Source of the DNA: Christiangramia sp.
GTDB taxonomy: Bacteria; Bacteroidota; Bacteroidia; Flavobacteriales; Flavobacteriaceae
Direction of reading: 5' to 3'
Length of the DNA stretch: 10,358 nt
Assembly: GCA_024635735.1 (NCBI GenBank)
Contig: JAGXII010000151.1
Coordinates: forward strand, 1 to 10,358
Position numbers and translations under genes: made by a program. Position 1 is the first letter of the stretch. Each line of letters starts with the position of its first letter. The notes beneath the pieces were generated by a model that was given only the letters and a program-made list of their open reading frames with translations, searched no databases and was not told the DNA's origin. Positions 1 through 8,772 of this stretch are shown piece by piece.

Positions 1-2810
1 CACTGAGACCTGTAATGCACTATTCCGTAAAGTATTAAAGCAAAAAGACTGGTTAAAATAAGATAAACCCACCATGTTTGCCACCACGGCGGCAATATGG
101 TAAAACTTAATTCGGCAGGCTCACTCCACACATTGTTGTAGCCCTTAGCCCTTACCTTAAAAGTATAATCGCCCGGAGGAAGGTCCCGGTAATTTTCACT
201 ACTGGATTTTTCAGAAATAGGGCTCCATGTTTTATCGATACCTTCGAGAAAATAGCGGTAGGTAACGCTCTCTGGATTTCTGTAATTAAGAGCGTTATAA
301 TTAAAGCTAATAAAATTCTGGTCATAGGGAAGTTCCAAATTTTCCGGAATACTATACGGCCCGCTTAAATTTGACCAGGATATAGCATTTTCTTTTCCCT
401 TTGAAGCTTCACCTCCAATATTTTCTTTATCACCCGTTTTCGTTACAGGACGTGTTACTCCTTTTTCATGGAAAAAGTCTTTCTTTTTATCAAATAAATT
501 AATACCCGTTATATAGACCTGGGCAGAAACAGAATCGTCCTTGATTTCATTCATAACGGTTAAAATCTGTGCTTCTATACCAGCCCACATTCTTTCCTTA
601 CTATCAAATGAAATACTGTTCTGTGCCACATCCAGGTAATTAAGCCCCTGTTCTACCCCTATAGTTTTAATTTTCCAGTAAATATCAGACCTGGTTGAGT
701 AGCGCACAGGTTCTATGATATTAATTCCCTTGGAAGTCCCTACATAAGCTTTAGAATTATGAGCCTTAATGGCATAAACATCGCTGGCTGCCAACCCATT
801 GGAATTCTTGAAGGTAGTGATCTCTTTCGCATTCTGATCCAGGTATTGCACACCTCTATCTGTACCAATCCAGATATTATTTTCAGCATCAGCGTCTAAG
901 GTGTAAACAGCATCAGAAATCAATCCATTTTCTGCAGTGAAAGTATATCTAATATTAGAATTGACATCAATTTTTTCTATCCCTGAAGAATTATATCCAG
1001 CCCAGATTTGGTTTTTTGAATCAACTGTTAGTGCATTATAATCAAAATCTTCTTCTTTATTTTTAGGTAGGCTATACCTCAACTTCGCATTATTGAGATC
1101 AAGAGTTATAAGTTCTCCCTCGCCACCCCCCATCCATATTCGCCCATCGGGACCTTCAACCATATCCCTGATTCGGTTAGTTATCATTCCCTCATTAGTG
1201 GTTAGATATCTAATAGTTTCATTTTGAGGATCTATGATTGACACTCCGTCTCCATTCCCCGAGGTCCATATCCTTCCATTTGCATCCTCTATAAGATTAC
1301 TGTTACGTATATTTAATAAGCCATCTTCCTTTCCAAGATGCTTTATGGTTTTAGTTTTTGGATCATAGATATCAATGCCGTTATAACTCCCTATCCATAT
1401 TTTACCATCACTGGCCTCCAGGGTACTCCACATTGAATTACTTCCCAAACCATCTGCGGTGGTATAATTACCAGGCATCCCATCTTCCTGGTTAATCCTG
1501 AAAATACCAGATCCCAATATGGAGGCCCAAATCTGGTTTTCATCGTCTTCTATAATGGGAAAAACAATGTTACCATTACCCTCTTTAAGAACAAATTTTC
1601 TAAGAGTTCCTTCTTTGCCCGAATATTTATAAACTACTCCCGTAATAGTTCCTATCCACTCATTCCCTCTACTATCTTCAAAAACATATCCCGTCTCTCC
1701 TTCCAAACCGTTATCTTCTGTAATTTTGGCAATTGAGTTTTCTTTCTTATCAATAATATTGACCCCTGTCCCGGCAGCAATCCATATTTTACCGGACCTA
1801 TCTGAATCGATATGAACCACCTGATTGCTCCATAATCCATTCTCTGCAGTGAATTTAATATTCTTCCCTTGTTTAAGATCCAGAATATTTATACCGCCAA
1901 AAGTAGTTAGCCACATTAAGCCTTCATTATCCTGAAAGGCCGTTATTCCAAAAGCATTATTCAATCCTTCCTCTATACCAAAGGTTCGGATGATTTTATT
2001 TTCAAAATCAACAATTTTATAACCTCCGCTATTACCTATGGCCACCCAAATATTACCTTCTGTATCTTCCTCAAAACCATATTTTGGAAAATTCAGAAAA
2101 CCAGAAAATTCATAGATCAATTTGCGGACGGGATCTATAACAGAAACTGTCTCCAGATTACTCCCAATCCATATTCGCCCTTTTGAATCCTCAAATAATT
2201 TAGAAACATTTAATACCTTGAGCCCCTGCTCAGCTCCATACATTTCTATATTTTCTGAATCATAGCGGGCAACACCATTGGTAGTTCCTACCCATAGAAT
2301 ACCGTTCTTATCCTTGAGAAGGTTCATGGCTGTGCCAGTCACTCCAAAATTAAAATTAGAGGCCATCACACCTCGTGTCGTACCTGGTCCCGTCACAAAG
2401 GAACCAGCTTTGGTTACCGAAGGTTCTCCTAAAGGAATTACCCTTACTTCTGCATCGGTTTTAGGAAGTTTATTAAAATCAAATTCAGTAGAAGGAAGAC
2501 TGTCCAGATAAAACTCTTCACTGGTTACCGGTGCTTTTAAAGAATAGTCTTCTCCAATATCAAAGTTTTTAGAAGGAATTTTATCCCAGTGAAATTTCTT
2601 CAAAGGAAGATCACTCAAAGTAAGAGACGATTCCACCCACTTTATGGTATCAGGTTTAGAATAAACAATTTCTTTTGTAACCGGTTGTGGGTATTCATTC
2701 TCTAAAACCGGAAATTCTGGCGTTGGATATTTATCCTTGCATGAAATCATTAAAAATGAGCCAAGCACCAGGTAAATAACCGCGTATTTAAAAACAGATA
2801 GTTTATTCAT
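1..2810 (-). CDS. Two-component propeller sensor protein, N-terminal 936 residues (3' end outside window)
   Basis: The frame is open from ATG at 2810 to base 1 with no stop, so the C-terminus is missing. An in-frame TAA four codons upstream fixes the start. Residues 1-23 are a signal peptide ending FLMIS before Cys24, a plausible lipobox. Residues 25-160 form a Pro- and acid-rich extension. Residues 162-750 hold about 14 Reg_prop blades of roughly 42 residues, with cores such as ILWVGT, RIWIGS, KIWIGS and NIWIGT, enough for two seven-blade propellers. Residues 754-840 are a connector, about 840-906 a Y_Y_Y domain, and 913-933 a transmembrane helix preceded by PPWWQTWW. In the related hybrid sensors of Bacteroides the propellers are periplasmic and bind a glycan, and a kinase follows the helix. 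The kinase and the ligand are inferred here, not seen. It lies 32 bases after the receiver gene and is probably cotranscribed. Confidence 0.94.
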   Translation of the reverse strand, partial: MNKLSVFKYAVIYLVLGSFLMISCKDKYPTPEFPVLENEYPQPVTKEIVYSKPDTIKWVESSLTLSDLPLKKFHWDKIPSKNFDIGEDYSLKAPVTSEEFYLDSLPSTEFDFNKLPKTDAEVRVIPLGEPSVTKAGSFVTGPGTTRGVMASNFNFGVTGTAMNLLKDKNGILWVGTTNGVARYDSENIEMYGAEQGLKVLNVSKLFEDSKGRIWIGSNLETVSVIDPVRKLIYEFSGFLNFPKYGFEEDTEGNIWVAIGNSGGYKIVDFENKIIRTFGIEEGLNNAFGITAFQDNEGLMWLTTFGGINILDLKQGKNIKFTAENGLWSNQVVHIDSDRSGKIWIAAGTGVNIIDKKENSIAKITEDNGLEGETGYVFEDSRGNEWIGTITGVVYKYSGKEGTLRKFVLKEGNGNIVFPIIEDDENQIWASILGSGIFRINQEDGMPGNYTTADGLGSNSMWSTLEASDGKIWIGSYNGIDIYDPKTKTIKHLGKEDGLLNIRNSNLIEDANGRIWTSGNGDGVSIIDPQNETIRYLTTNEGMITNRIRDMVEGPDGRIWMGGGEGELITLDLNNAKLRYSLPKNKEEDFDYNALTVDSKNQIWAGYNSSGIEKIDVNSNIRYTFTAENGLISDAVYTLDADAENNIWIGTDRGVQYLDQNAKEITTFKNSNGLAASDVYAIKAHNSKAYVGTSKGINIIEPVRYSTRSDIYWKIKTIGVEQGLNYLDVAQNSISFDSKERMWAGIEAQILTVMNEIKDDSVSAQVYITGINLFDKKKDFFHEKGVTRPVTKTGDKENIGGEASKGKENAISWSNLSGPYSIPENLELPYDQNFISFNYNALNYRNPESVTYRYFLEGIDKTWSPISEKSSSENYRDLPPGDYTFKVRAKGYNNVWSEPAELSFTILPPWWQTWWVYLILTSLFALILYGIVHYRSQ

Positions 2811-2842
2811 AACAGTTGATTAAGTGAGTATTCATTTTTGTA
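2811..2842 (-). other. 32-base gap between receiver and propeller genes
   Basis: This is the longest non-coding stretch in the window. It is A/T-rich and has no terminator-like hairpin, no Shine-Dalgarno sequence and no TTG / TAnnTTTG promoter pair of the Bacteroidota type that I could find. It supports read-through from the receiver gene to the propeller gene. Confidence 0.7.
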
Positions 2843-3223
2843 TTAAGTCAAAAGCTGGTTTATCTCGTCTCTTAGTGACTCAAAATTGATTGGTTTAGTA
2901 AAAAATTCTTTTGCCCCGGAATTGATCGCTTTCTTATAATTCTCGCTATCCCCATAGGCAGAAATCATACTTACCGTAATATTCGGGAATTGTGCTTTGA
3001 TCTTATCAAGCAGCTCGAGGCCGGTCATTCCCGGCATATTGATATCTGAAAAAACATACACCACTTCCGGAGGATCTTTTTTCTGTAAAATTTCCATGGC
3101 TTCTTTCCCCGAGAAGGCGAAGTTTAATTCCAGATTTTTATTTCTTACTTCTTTTCTGAATTTTTGACGAAATAATGCTTCAACATCTCTTTCATCATCG
3201 ACAATTAGAATTTTCATATACAT
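2843..3223 (-). CDS. Stand-alone response regulator receiver (REC) protein, CheY/Spo0F-like
   Basis: The 126-residue product is a single receiver domain with nothing after it. The acidic pocket Asp9-Asp10 follows KILIV, the phosphoacceptor is Asp60 in FSDINMPGMTG, the switch Ser88 lies in SMISAYGD, and the conserved Lys110 lies in FFTKP. All catalytic positions are intact, so it should accept phosphate from a kinase. With no DNA-binding or enzymatic output it probably acts through protein contact or as a phosphorelay intermediate in the cytoplasm. It starts 5 bases after the stop of the nine-GAF kinase, which makes that kinase the obvious partner. ATG at 3223 is taken as the start; a second in-frame ATG at 3217 (MYMK) would fit equally well and better matches the usual length before the first beta strand. 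No Shine-Dalgarno sequence is visible. Confidence 0.96.
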   Translation of the reverse strand: MYMKILIVDDERDVEALFRQKFRKEVRNKNLELNFAFSGKEAMEILQKKDPPEVVYVFSDINMPGMTGLELLDKIKAQFPNITVSMISAYGDSENYKKAINSGAKEFFTKPINFESLRDEINQLLT

Positions 3224-3228
3224 ATATT

Positions 3229-6200
3229 TTATTTTGATAATTGAATTATAAATTTGGTAAAAGCTCCTTTTCCTCGGTTTGATTCTACTTTTAACTCGCC
3301 CCCATGGGCATTGATAATATCATTGGTAATAGATAATCCAAGACCGGTTCCCTCGGTTCCTTTTTTAGTAGTGAAAAAAGGCTGGAATACCTGGTCTTTA
3401 AGACGATCGGGAATTCCCATTCCATTATCTTCTATTTCCAGAAATACATGTTTGCCTTTTTCAAAAGTGCGTACGCTTAATTTTGAGCTATAATCCTCGT
3501 CAGTTGATTTGTTGTGTATTTTTTCATACATCGTATCAAAAGCGTTGTTACATAGATTCAGGATCACTCGGCTAAAATCTTCACTTATAAGCGGCACCTT
3601 ACCCAAACCTTCTTCCATCTGCAGATCAATCGCAACATTGATCACTTTTTTACCTGCCCGCATCCCATGAAAAGCAAGATTCACATATTCCTTCACCAGT
3701 TCATTCAAATCAATTTTCTCGACTTTTCCGCTGCCTCCCCGACTATGCTGAAGCATGGATTTCACAATACTATCTGCCCTGGAACCATGCTGATGGATCT
3801 TTTTCAGGTTAGACTTTACATCGGTAAGAATTTCAGAAACATCAACAATGGTGTCATTCTTCTGAAGTTTTTTCAGCTCATCGAACACCTCATCGATGAG
3901 TTCAATATTGAGTTCAGAAAAATTGTTTACAAAATTCAGCGGATTCTTGATCTCATGCGCGATACCTGCGGCCAACTGACCTAAAGACGCCAGTTTTTCC
4001 TGCTGTACCAGTTGTGTTTGTGCCGATTTAAGATCGGTGAGCGCGGCCTGTAATTTTTCATAAGCTTCCGCATTTTGCATGGCAACACCTACATTAGCAG
4101 CGATAGTTGTCAAAAGCCTTAAATCATTTTCGTTGAACCTGTTCTTACGCTCGGTACTTTGCACACTAATTACCCCAATGGATGTTTTACCAGATACAAT
4201 AGGAACACCCAGGTAAGATTCGACCATTTTACCTTTTATATCGGCCTGAATTTTATCGTAGACTGCGTCCAGGTTCTGATTGATCAGTAAAGGTTCCTGA
4301 CTTGTGATAATCTTTTCAGTGATCCCGTTCCCGAATGGCCGAGATTCTGCGTCATCTCCATAACTATATGGGAAGTGTATCATATCTGTTTCCTTATCAT
4401 GGATAGCCAGGTAAACAATATCTGCCTTAAAGGTTTCGCGCATTTGTTCTCCCACAAGGTTCATCAACGTATTGAATTCAAGTTGTGATACCAGTGCACG
4501 GCTAATATTGTTTACCGTTTGCATTTCGGTAGCACGTTGCTCCGTTTCGGCCAAAAGCCTGGTAGTTTCATTAAACAGGCGGGCATTTTCAAGTGTTACG
4601 GTCATACTGTTTGCCAGAGTACTTAAAAGCCGGATATCTGACTCTGAAAAAGCATTTTCCCGGTCTATATTCTGAAGACTTATATAACCCTCCACAGAAT
4701 CGCTTAAAATTAACGGAACAAAAAGCATTGATTTTGGCGCTTTTGTACCTGGAACCACTTTTGCCGATTTAGAAGCATCTTTATTGATACAGATATAATT
4801 TCGACTATCGATTAGTTCCTGCCGAATTTCATTATATATCCGATCTTTTGGATAATGCCTTGCGCCATTTTCATAGATATAATTAAAGACCTCTGTTTTC
4901 TTTTCGGGAATTAATGTTCCTATCACTACGGCCTGTGCATCAAAAAGTTCCCGTAAACGGTCACCTACCAGATCATAAATACCCTGGATATCCATTTCAG
5001 ACACCAGACCTTCCTGGACACTGTTGATCACCGCCAATTCGGCATTTCGCTGTTCAGTTTCTTCCAGTAATCTATTGGTTTTATTAAAGAGTTGTGCGTT
5101 ATTCAATGCCATACTCATACTTCGGGTAAGTGTTGTTAGTAACTGAACATCTCCTTCACTATAAGCGTTTTCTTTATCTATATTCTGAAGACTCACAGAA
5201 CCTAATACGTTATTCCCGACGATCATGGGAACAAATACGGCAGATTTAGGAGGCTCTCCCTTGGTTACTCCTTTATCTCCATATTTCTGGGCTGTGCTTA
5301 TATAATCCTCTTTTATGAGCAGGGGCTCCTTTTTTTCAATTAGCAGCTTATTGGCCCAGATAAGTGGACCAGGCTCCACATTTAATCGTTTGCCTTTTTC
5401 ATAGGCGTATTCGTAATTTTCGAGTTTTTCTTTATGGTTAAACGTTCTGATCACGGTAACCTGTGCTTCAAAAAGATTGCGAATTCTGTCCCCTACTAGG
5501 TCATAGATGCCCTGCATGTCAATTTCTGCCACCAATCCCTGTTGTACACTATTAATAACCGCGAGTTCCGCGTTACGCTGCTCTGTTTCGTTAAAAAGGC
5601 GTGCGTTCTCCAGCGCGACGCTCATACTATTCACAAGCGTACTTAATAGCCTCACATCGCTATCGCTAAAGGCATTTTCTCTGTCCAGATTTTGAAGGCT
5701 CACATAGCCTCTAACTTCCCTCCCTACCATCATAGGAACAAAGAGAAGACATTTGGCTTTTTTAGTTCCGGGAAGAGCGGTAATGGCTTCACCTGTTATC
5801 TTAGACCACTCTTCATCTGCCTTTTCATTAATATATAGAAGTTGTTGCGTATCAATTAGTCGTTGACGTACTTTATCGATAGGACGGGATCTACTATCAA
5901 ACCGTTGCCCGGCCTCAAAAATATAATGAAACTCTTCGGTATTATTTTCATAATTAAAAGTACAAACGCCAGTTACCTGGGCATCAAAAAGATCCCGAAT
6001 CTTATCGCCAACAAGATCGTAGATCCCCTGCATATCCATCTCGGCCACCAGACCTTCCTGCACACTATTGATCACGGCCAGCTCAGCATTTCGCTGCTCC
6101 GTTTCATTAAAAAGTCTAGCATTTTCAAGTGCAACTGTCATACTATTGGCGAGAGTACCCAATAACCGCACATCTGCTTCATTAAAAGCATGTTCTTTAT

Positions 6201-8772
6201 CGTTGTTCTGAAGGGTTACATACCCCTGGACATTATCTCCTACTATCATAGGAACATACAAAGCAGATTTTGCCAATCTTGTCCCCGGGACCGGTGTTAT
6301 GGTTTCGCCTTTTATTTCTGAAAGTATATGAGCAGCATTTTCAGTGATATTTAAAATAGATTTTTCCTGAATAATTTTTTCCCGAATCTTATCATATTTT
6401 CTGGGATTATGGTAAAGTCTATTCCCTTCTTCGAACAAATAAGCCCAAAACTCTGTTTTTTCTTCGTGATTAAAAGTAACTACACCAGTTACCTGGGCAT
6501 CAAAAAGATCACGAATCTTATCTCCTACAAGGTCATAAATTCCCTGCATATCCATCTCGGCCACCAGTCCCTGCTGCACACTATTGATCACCGCCAACTC
6601 TGCATTTCGCTGTTCAGTTTCATTAAAAAGCCGGGCATTTTCCAGTGCCACACTCATACTATTGGCCAAAGTGGTTAAGAGCCTTACATCCTGATCATCA
6701 AAAGCCTGTTCCCTGTCATTATTCTGAAGAGTTACATAACACTGAACCCTTTCCCCAACTATCAATGGAACATATAAAGCCGATTTTGCCATTCGGGTAC
6801 CAGGCACAGGTTTAAAAGGCTTTCCATTAATCTTCGACATCACTTCTGCCGCGTTCTCACTAATTAGCAAATGAGTACGCTCTTTAATAATCTTCTCTCT
6901 AATCTTATCGTAAGTCCTGACGGACGGGTAAATGCGTTCTCCTTCCTCAAAAGCGTATTTAAAATTTTCCTTTTTCTCTTCAAGATTGAGCGTGACAATG
7001 GCGATCACCTCGGCATCAAAAAGCTGCCTCACCCTTTCTCCTACAAGATCATAAATTCCCTGCATGTCCATTTCGGCCACCAGTCCTTCCTGTACACTAT
7101 TGATCACCGCCAGCTCAGCATTTCGCTGCTCCGTTTCATTGAAAAGACGCGCGTTTTCCAGGGCTACGCTCATGCTATTAACCAGGGTGCTTAGAAGCTG
7201 TACATCGGCATCACTAAAGGCATGCTCCTTATCAAGATTTTGCAGACTCACGCACCCTCTCACATCATCGCTTACCTTTAAGGGAACAAATACCATAGAT
7301 TTAGGAAATTTAGTCCCCGGAACCGCTTTAGGTGCTTCACCGGTTATGGTCATTAAAGCCTCTATGATATTTTCCTGAATATTTATAGTATTCTTCGTTT
7401 TTATCAAGCGCTGCCTAAGCTTATCATAAGGCCTGGGTTTAGGATAAATACGTTGCCCATCCTCAAATAAATACTCAAAACTTTCAATTCCTTTTTCTTT
7501 ATTAAATGAAAAGATACAGGTTACCTGTGCATCAAATAATTTTCTGATCTTATCCCCAACCAGATCATAGATTCCCTGCATATCCATCTCGGCCACAAGT
7601 CCCTGCTGTACACTATTGATAACAGCCAGCTCAGCATTTCGTTGCTCGGTTTCATTAAATAGCCTGGCATTTTCAAGGGCTACACTCATACTATTGGCAA
7701 TAGTTCCCAGTAGCTGAACATCTGAATCGCTAAAAGCATTTTCTTTATCGAGATTTTGCAGACTTACGCAACCTTTAACTTCATTCCCCACGGTGAGAGG
7801 CACAAAAAGCATCGATTTTGAAAGACGGGTACCCGGAACAGCGGTATGTTTTTCGCCGGTTATTTCGAATATCTTATCATTGGCATCCTCATTTACGAGT
7901 AATAGGGAACCTTTTTTAATTATCCATTGCCGAATTTGGTTCAATGGGCGCGGATCCGGATATAAGCGTTCCCCGTCTTCAAACAGGTAATGAAAATTTT
8001 CCAGTCCTTTTTCCGTGTCAAAAGAATAAATTCCGGTAACCTGAGCATCAAAAAGATCACGAATTTTGTCTCCTACGAGATCATATATACCCTGAATATC
8101 CATTTGGGCAGCAAGTCCCTGCTGAACACTATTGATTACGGCCAGCTCGGCATTCCGCTGTTCGGTTTCATTAAATAGCCGTGCATTTTCAAGCGCTACA
8201 CTCATACTATTAACAAGCGTACTGAGCAATCTAACATCACTCTCCTGAAAAGCATTTTCCCTGCTGAGATTTTGAAGGCTAATATAACCCCTTACAATAC
8301 CGGAAATTTTCATGGGAACGTACAGTACCGATTTAGGCTCACTGGTTCCCTCAATCGCAGGCGGCGCTTCTCCCGTTAAGTCGATTAATCCTTCATCTAC
8401 CTTTTCGTTTATACAGATCAACTCTTTTCTATCTATTAAATATTGTCTTAACCTGTCTATAGGGCATGGTTCTATAGTATGATTTTTGCCGTCTTCATAC
8501 ACATATTTATAATCCCTTAAATTCTTTTCAAGATCAAAGATGCAAATAGAAACTACCTCTGAATCGAAAAGATCACGAATGCGGTCTCCTACCAGATTAT
8601 ATATTTCCTGCAAATCCATGCCGGAAGTAATTCCTTCCTGAACTGTATTTAAAAGGATTAGCTCAGCTTCCCGCTGGTTTAACTGATTTAGAATATTTTT
8701 TTCCACATCAGAATTGCCCTTTAAGACGGCCTTTTTCGCCACGCTACCCGTATTAGATGGTTTCTTTTTCAT
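3229..8772 (-). CDS. Giant soluble sensor histidine kinase with nine tandem GAF domains
   Basis: The 1847-residue protein has no signal peptide or transmembrane helix and should be cytoplasmic. After about 41 residues, eight closely related GAF units start at residues 42, 214, 386, 558, 730, 902, 1074 and 1250, each opening N(S/T)VQ(Q/E)G. A divergent ninth GAF spans about 1421-1570. A coiled coil (about 1572-1596) leads to a HisKA domain with His1606 in GIAHEIKNPLNF, then an HATPase_c domain with N-box Asn1742/1743, G1 box DNGMGIP at 1782 and G2 box GTGLGLSI at 1808. Every core kinase motif is present, so autophosphorylation is expected. There is no attached receiver; the next gene supplies one. 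GAF domains bind small ligands or dimerise; no ligand can be named, and no bilin-type Cys-His motif was seen. An in-frame TAA two codons upstream fixes the ATG, which overlaps the upstream kinase gene by 20 bases. Confidence 0.97.
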   Translation of the reverse strand: MKKKPSNTGSVAKKAVLKGNSDVEKNILNQLNQREAELILLNTVQEGITSGMDLQEIYNLVGDRIRDLFDSEVVSICIFDLEKNLRDYKYVYEDGKNHTIEPCPIDRLRQYLIDRKELICINEKVDEGLIDLTGEAPPAIEGTSEPKSVLYVPMKISGIVRGYISLQNLSRENAFQESDVRLLSTLVNSMSVALENARLFNETEQRNAELAVINSVQQGLAAQMDIQGIYDLVGDKIRDLFDAQVTGIYSFDTEKGLENFHYLFEDGERLYPDPRPLNQIRQWIIKKGSLLLVNEDANDKIFEITGEKHTAVPGTRLSKSMLFVPLTVGNEVKGCVSLQNLDKENAFSDSDVQLLGTIANSMSVALENARLFNETEQRNAELAVINSVQQGLVAEMDMQGIYDLVGDKIRKLFDAQVTCIFSFNKEKGIESFEYLFEDGQRIYPKPRPYDKLRQRLIKTKNTINIQENIIEALMTITGEAPKAVPGTKFPKSMVFVPLKVSDDVRGCVSLQNLDKEHAFSDADVQLLSTLVNSMSVALENARLFNETEQRNAELAVINSVQEGLVAEMDMQGIYDLVGERVRQLFDAEVIAIVTLNLEEKKENFKYAFEEGERIYPSVRTYDKIREKIIKERTHLLISENAAEVMSKINGKPFKPVPGTRMAKSALYVPLIVGERVQCYVTLQNNDREQAFDDQDVRLLTTLANSMSVALENARLFNETEQRNAELAVINSVQQGLVAEMDMQGIYDLVGDKIRDLFDAQVTGVVTFNHEEKTEFWAYLFEEGNRLYHNPRKYDKIREKIIQEKSILNITENAAHILSEIKGETITPVPGTRLAKSALYVPMIVGDNVQGYVTLQNNDKEHAFNEADVRLLGTLANSMTVALENARLFNETEQRNAELAVINSVQEGLVAEMDMQGIYDLVGDKIRDLFDAQVTGVCTFNYENNTEEFHYIFEAGQRFDSRSRPIDKVRQRLIDTQQLLYINEKADEEWSKITGEAITALPGTKKAKCLLFVPMMVGREVRGYVSLQNLDRENAFSDSDVRLLSTLVNSMSVALENARLFNETEQRNAELAVINSVQQGLVAEIDMQGIYDLVGDRIRNLFEAQVTVIRTFNHKEKLENYEYAYEKGKRLNVEPGPLIWANKLLIEKKEPLLIKEDYISTAQKYGDKGVTKGEPPKSAVFVPMIVGNNVLGSVSLQNIDKENAYSEGDVQLLTTLTRSMSMALNNAQLFNKTNRLLEETEQRNAELAVINSVQEGLVSEMDIQGIYDLVGDRLRELFDAQAVVIGTLIPEKKTEVFNYIYENGARHYPKDRIYNEIRQELIDSRNYICINKDASKSAKVVPGTKAPKSMLFVPLILSDSVEGYISLQNIDRENAFSESDIRLLSTLANSMTVTLENARLFNETTRLLAETEQRATEMQTVNNISRALVSQLEFNTLMNLVGEQMRETFKADIVYLAIHDKETDMIHFPYSYGDDAESRPFGNGITEKIITSQEPLLINQNLDAVYDKIQADIKGKMVESYLGVPIVSGKTSIGVISVQSTERKNRFNENDLRLLTTIAANVGVAMQNAEAYEKLQAALTDLKSAQTQLVQQEKLASLGQLAAGIAHEIKNPLNFVNNFSELNIELIDEVFDELKKLQKNDTIVDVSEILTDVKSNLKKIHQHGSRADSIVKSMLQHSRGGSGKVEKIDLNELVKEYVNLAFHGMRAGKKVINVAIDLQMEEGLGKVPLISEDFSRVILNLCNNAFDTMYEKIHNKSTDEDYSSKLSVRTFEKGKHVFLEIEDNGMGIPDRLKDQVFQPFFTTKKGTEGTGLGLSITNDIINAHGGELKVESNRGKGAFTKFIIQLSK
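4513..8649 (-). repeat. Eight tandem coding repeats (516-base unit) encoding GAF domains
   Basis: The repeat lies inside the giant kinase gene. Unit starts (first base of the Asn codon on the minus strand) are 8649, 8133, 7617, 7101, 6585, 6069, 5553 and 5025; a divergent ninth GAF begins at 4512. The first six intervals are exactly 516 bases (172 codons), the last two 528 and 513. Each unit has a conserved first part (MQGIYDLVGDKIRDLFDAQV and variants), a variable middle of about 60 residues, and a conserved end (VPGT, K(S/C)xxxVP, SLQN, then SMSVALENARLFNETEQR). Synonymous sites differ between units, so the copies are old rather than a recent slippage product or an assembly artefact. Confidence 0.95.
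8753..8772 (-). other. 20-base overlap of two kinase genes
   Basis: The ATG of the giant kinase (8770-8772) lies upstream of the TAA stop of the preceding kinase (8753-8755), in a different frame. The sequence before this ATG is A-rich (TTAAAAG) with no clear Shine-Dalgarno sequence. Such an overlap implies a shared transcript and is compatible with translational coupling, which would tie the amounts of the two kinases together. Coupling is an inference. Confidence 0.85.

Noticed and set aside
1652..1840. 62-residue minus-strand open frame
   Set aside because: It lies out of frame inside the propeller sensor, whose frame is continuous and has clear blade motifs across this stretch.
2811..2870. 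Bacteroidota-type promoter before the propeller gene, starting from TTTTGAC
   Set aside because: No TAnnTTTG box lies at suitable distance; the TTTTGAC is the 3' end of the receiver coding sequence.
5507..5695. Plus-strand open frames opposite the GAF array, with similar peptides recurring (also near 6409, 6871, 7064 and 7990)
   Set aside because: They are antisense to the conserved linker and first-helix codons of the repeats. Their mutual similarity merely mirrors the repeat, and they have no recognisable domain.
4513..8649. Assembly artefact or recent slippage as the cause of the tandem repeat
   Set aside because: Units differ at many synonymous sites and strongly in the middle, so they are not duplicated reads or a fresh expansion.
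4513..8649. Phytochrome or cyanobacteriochrome-type photoreceptor GAFs
   Set aside because: I saw no conserved Cys-His bilin-attachment motif recurring in the units, and there is no PHY domain or neighbouring haem oxygenase gene.
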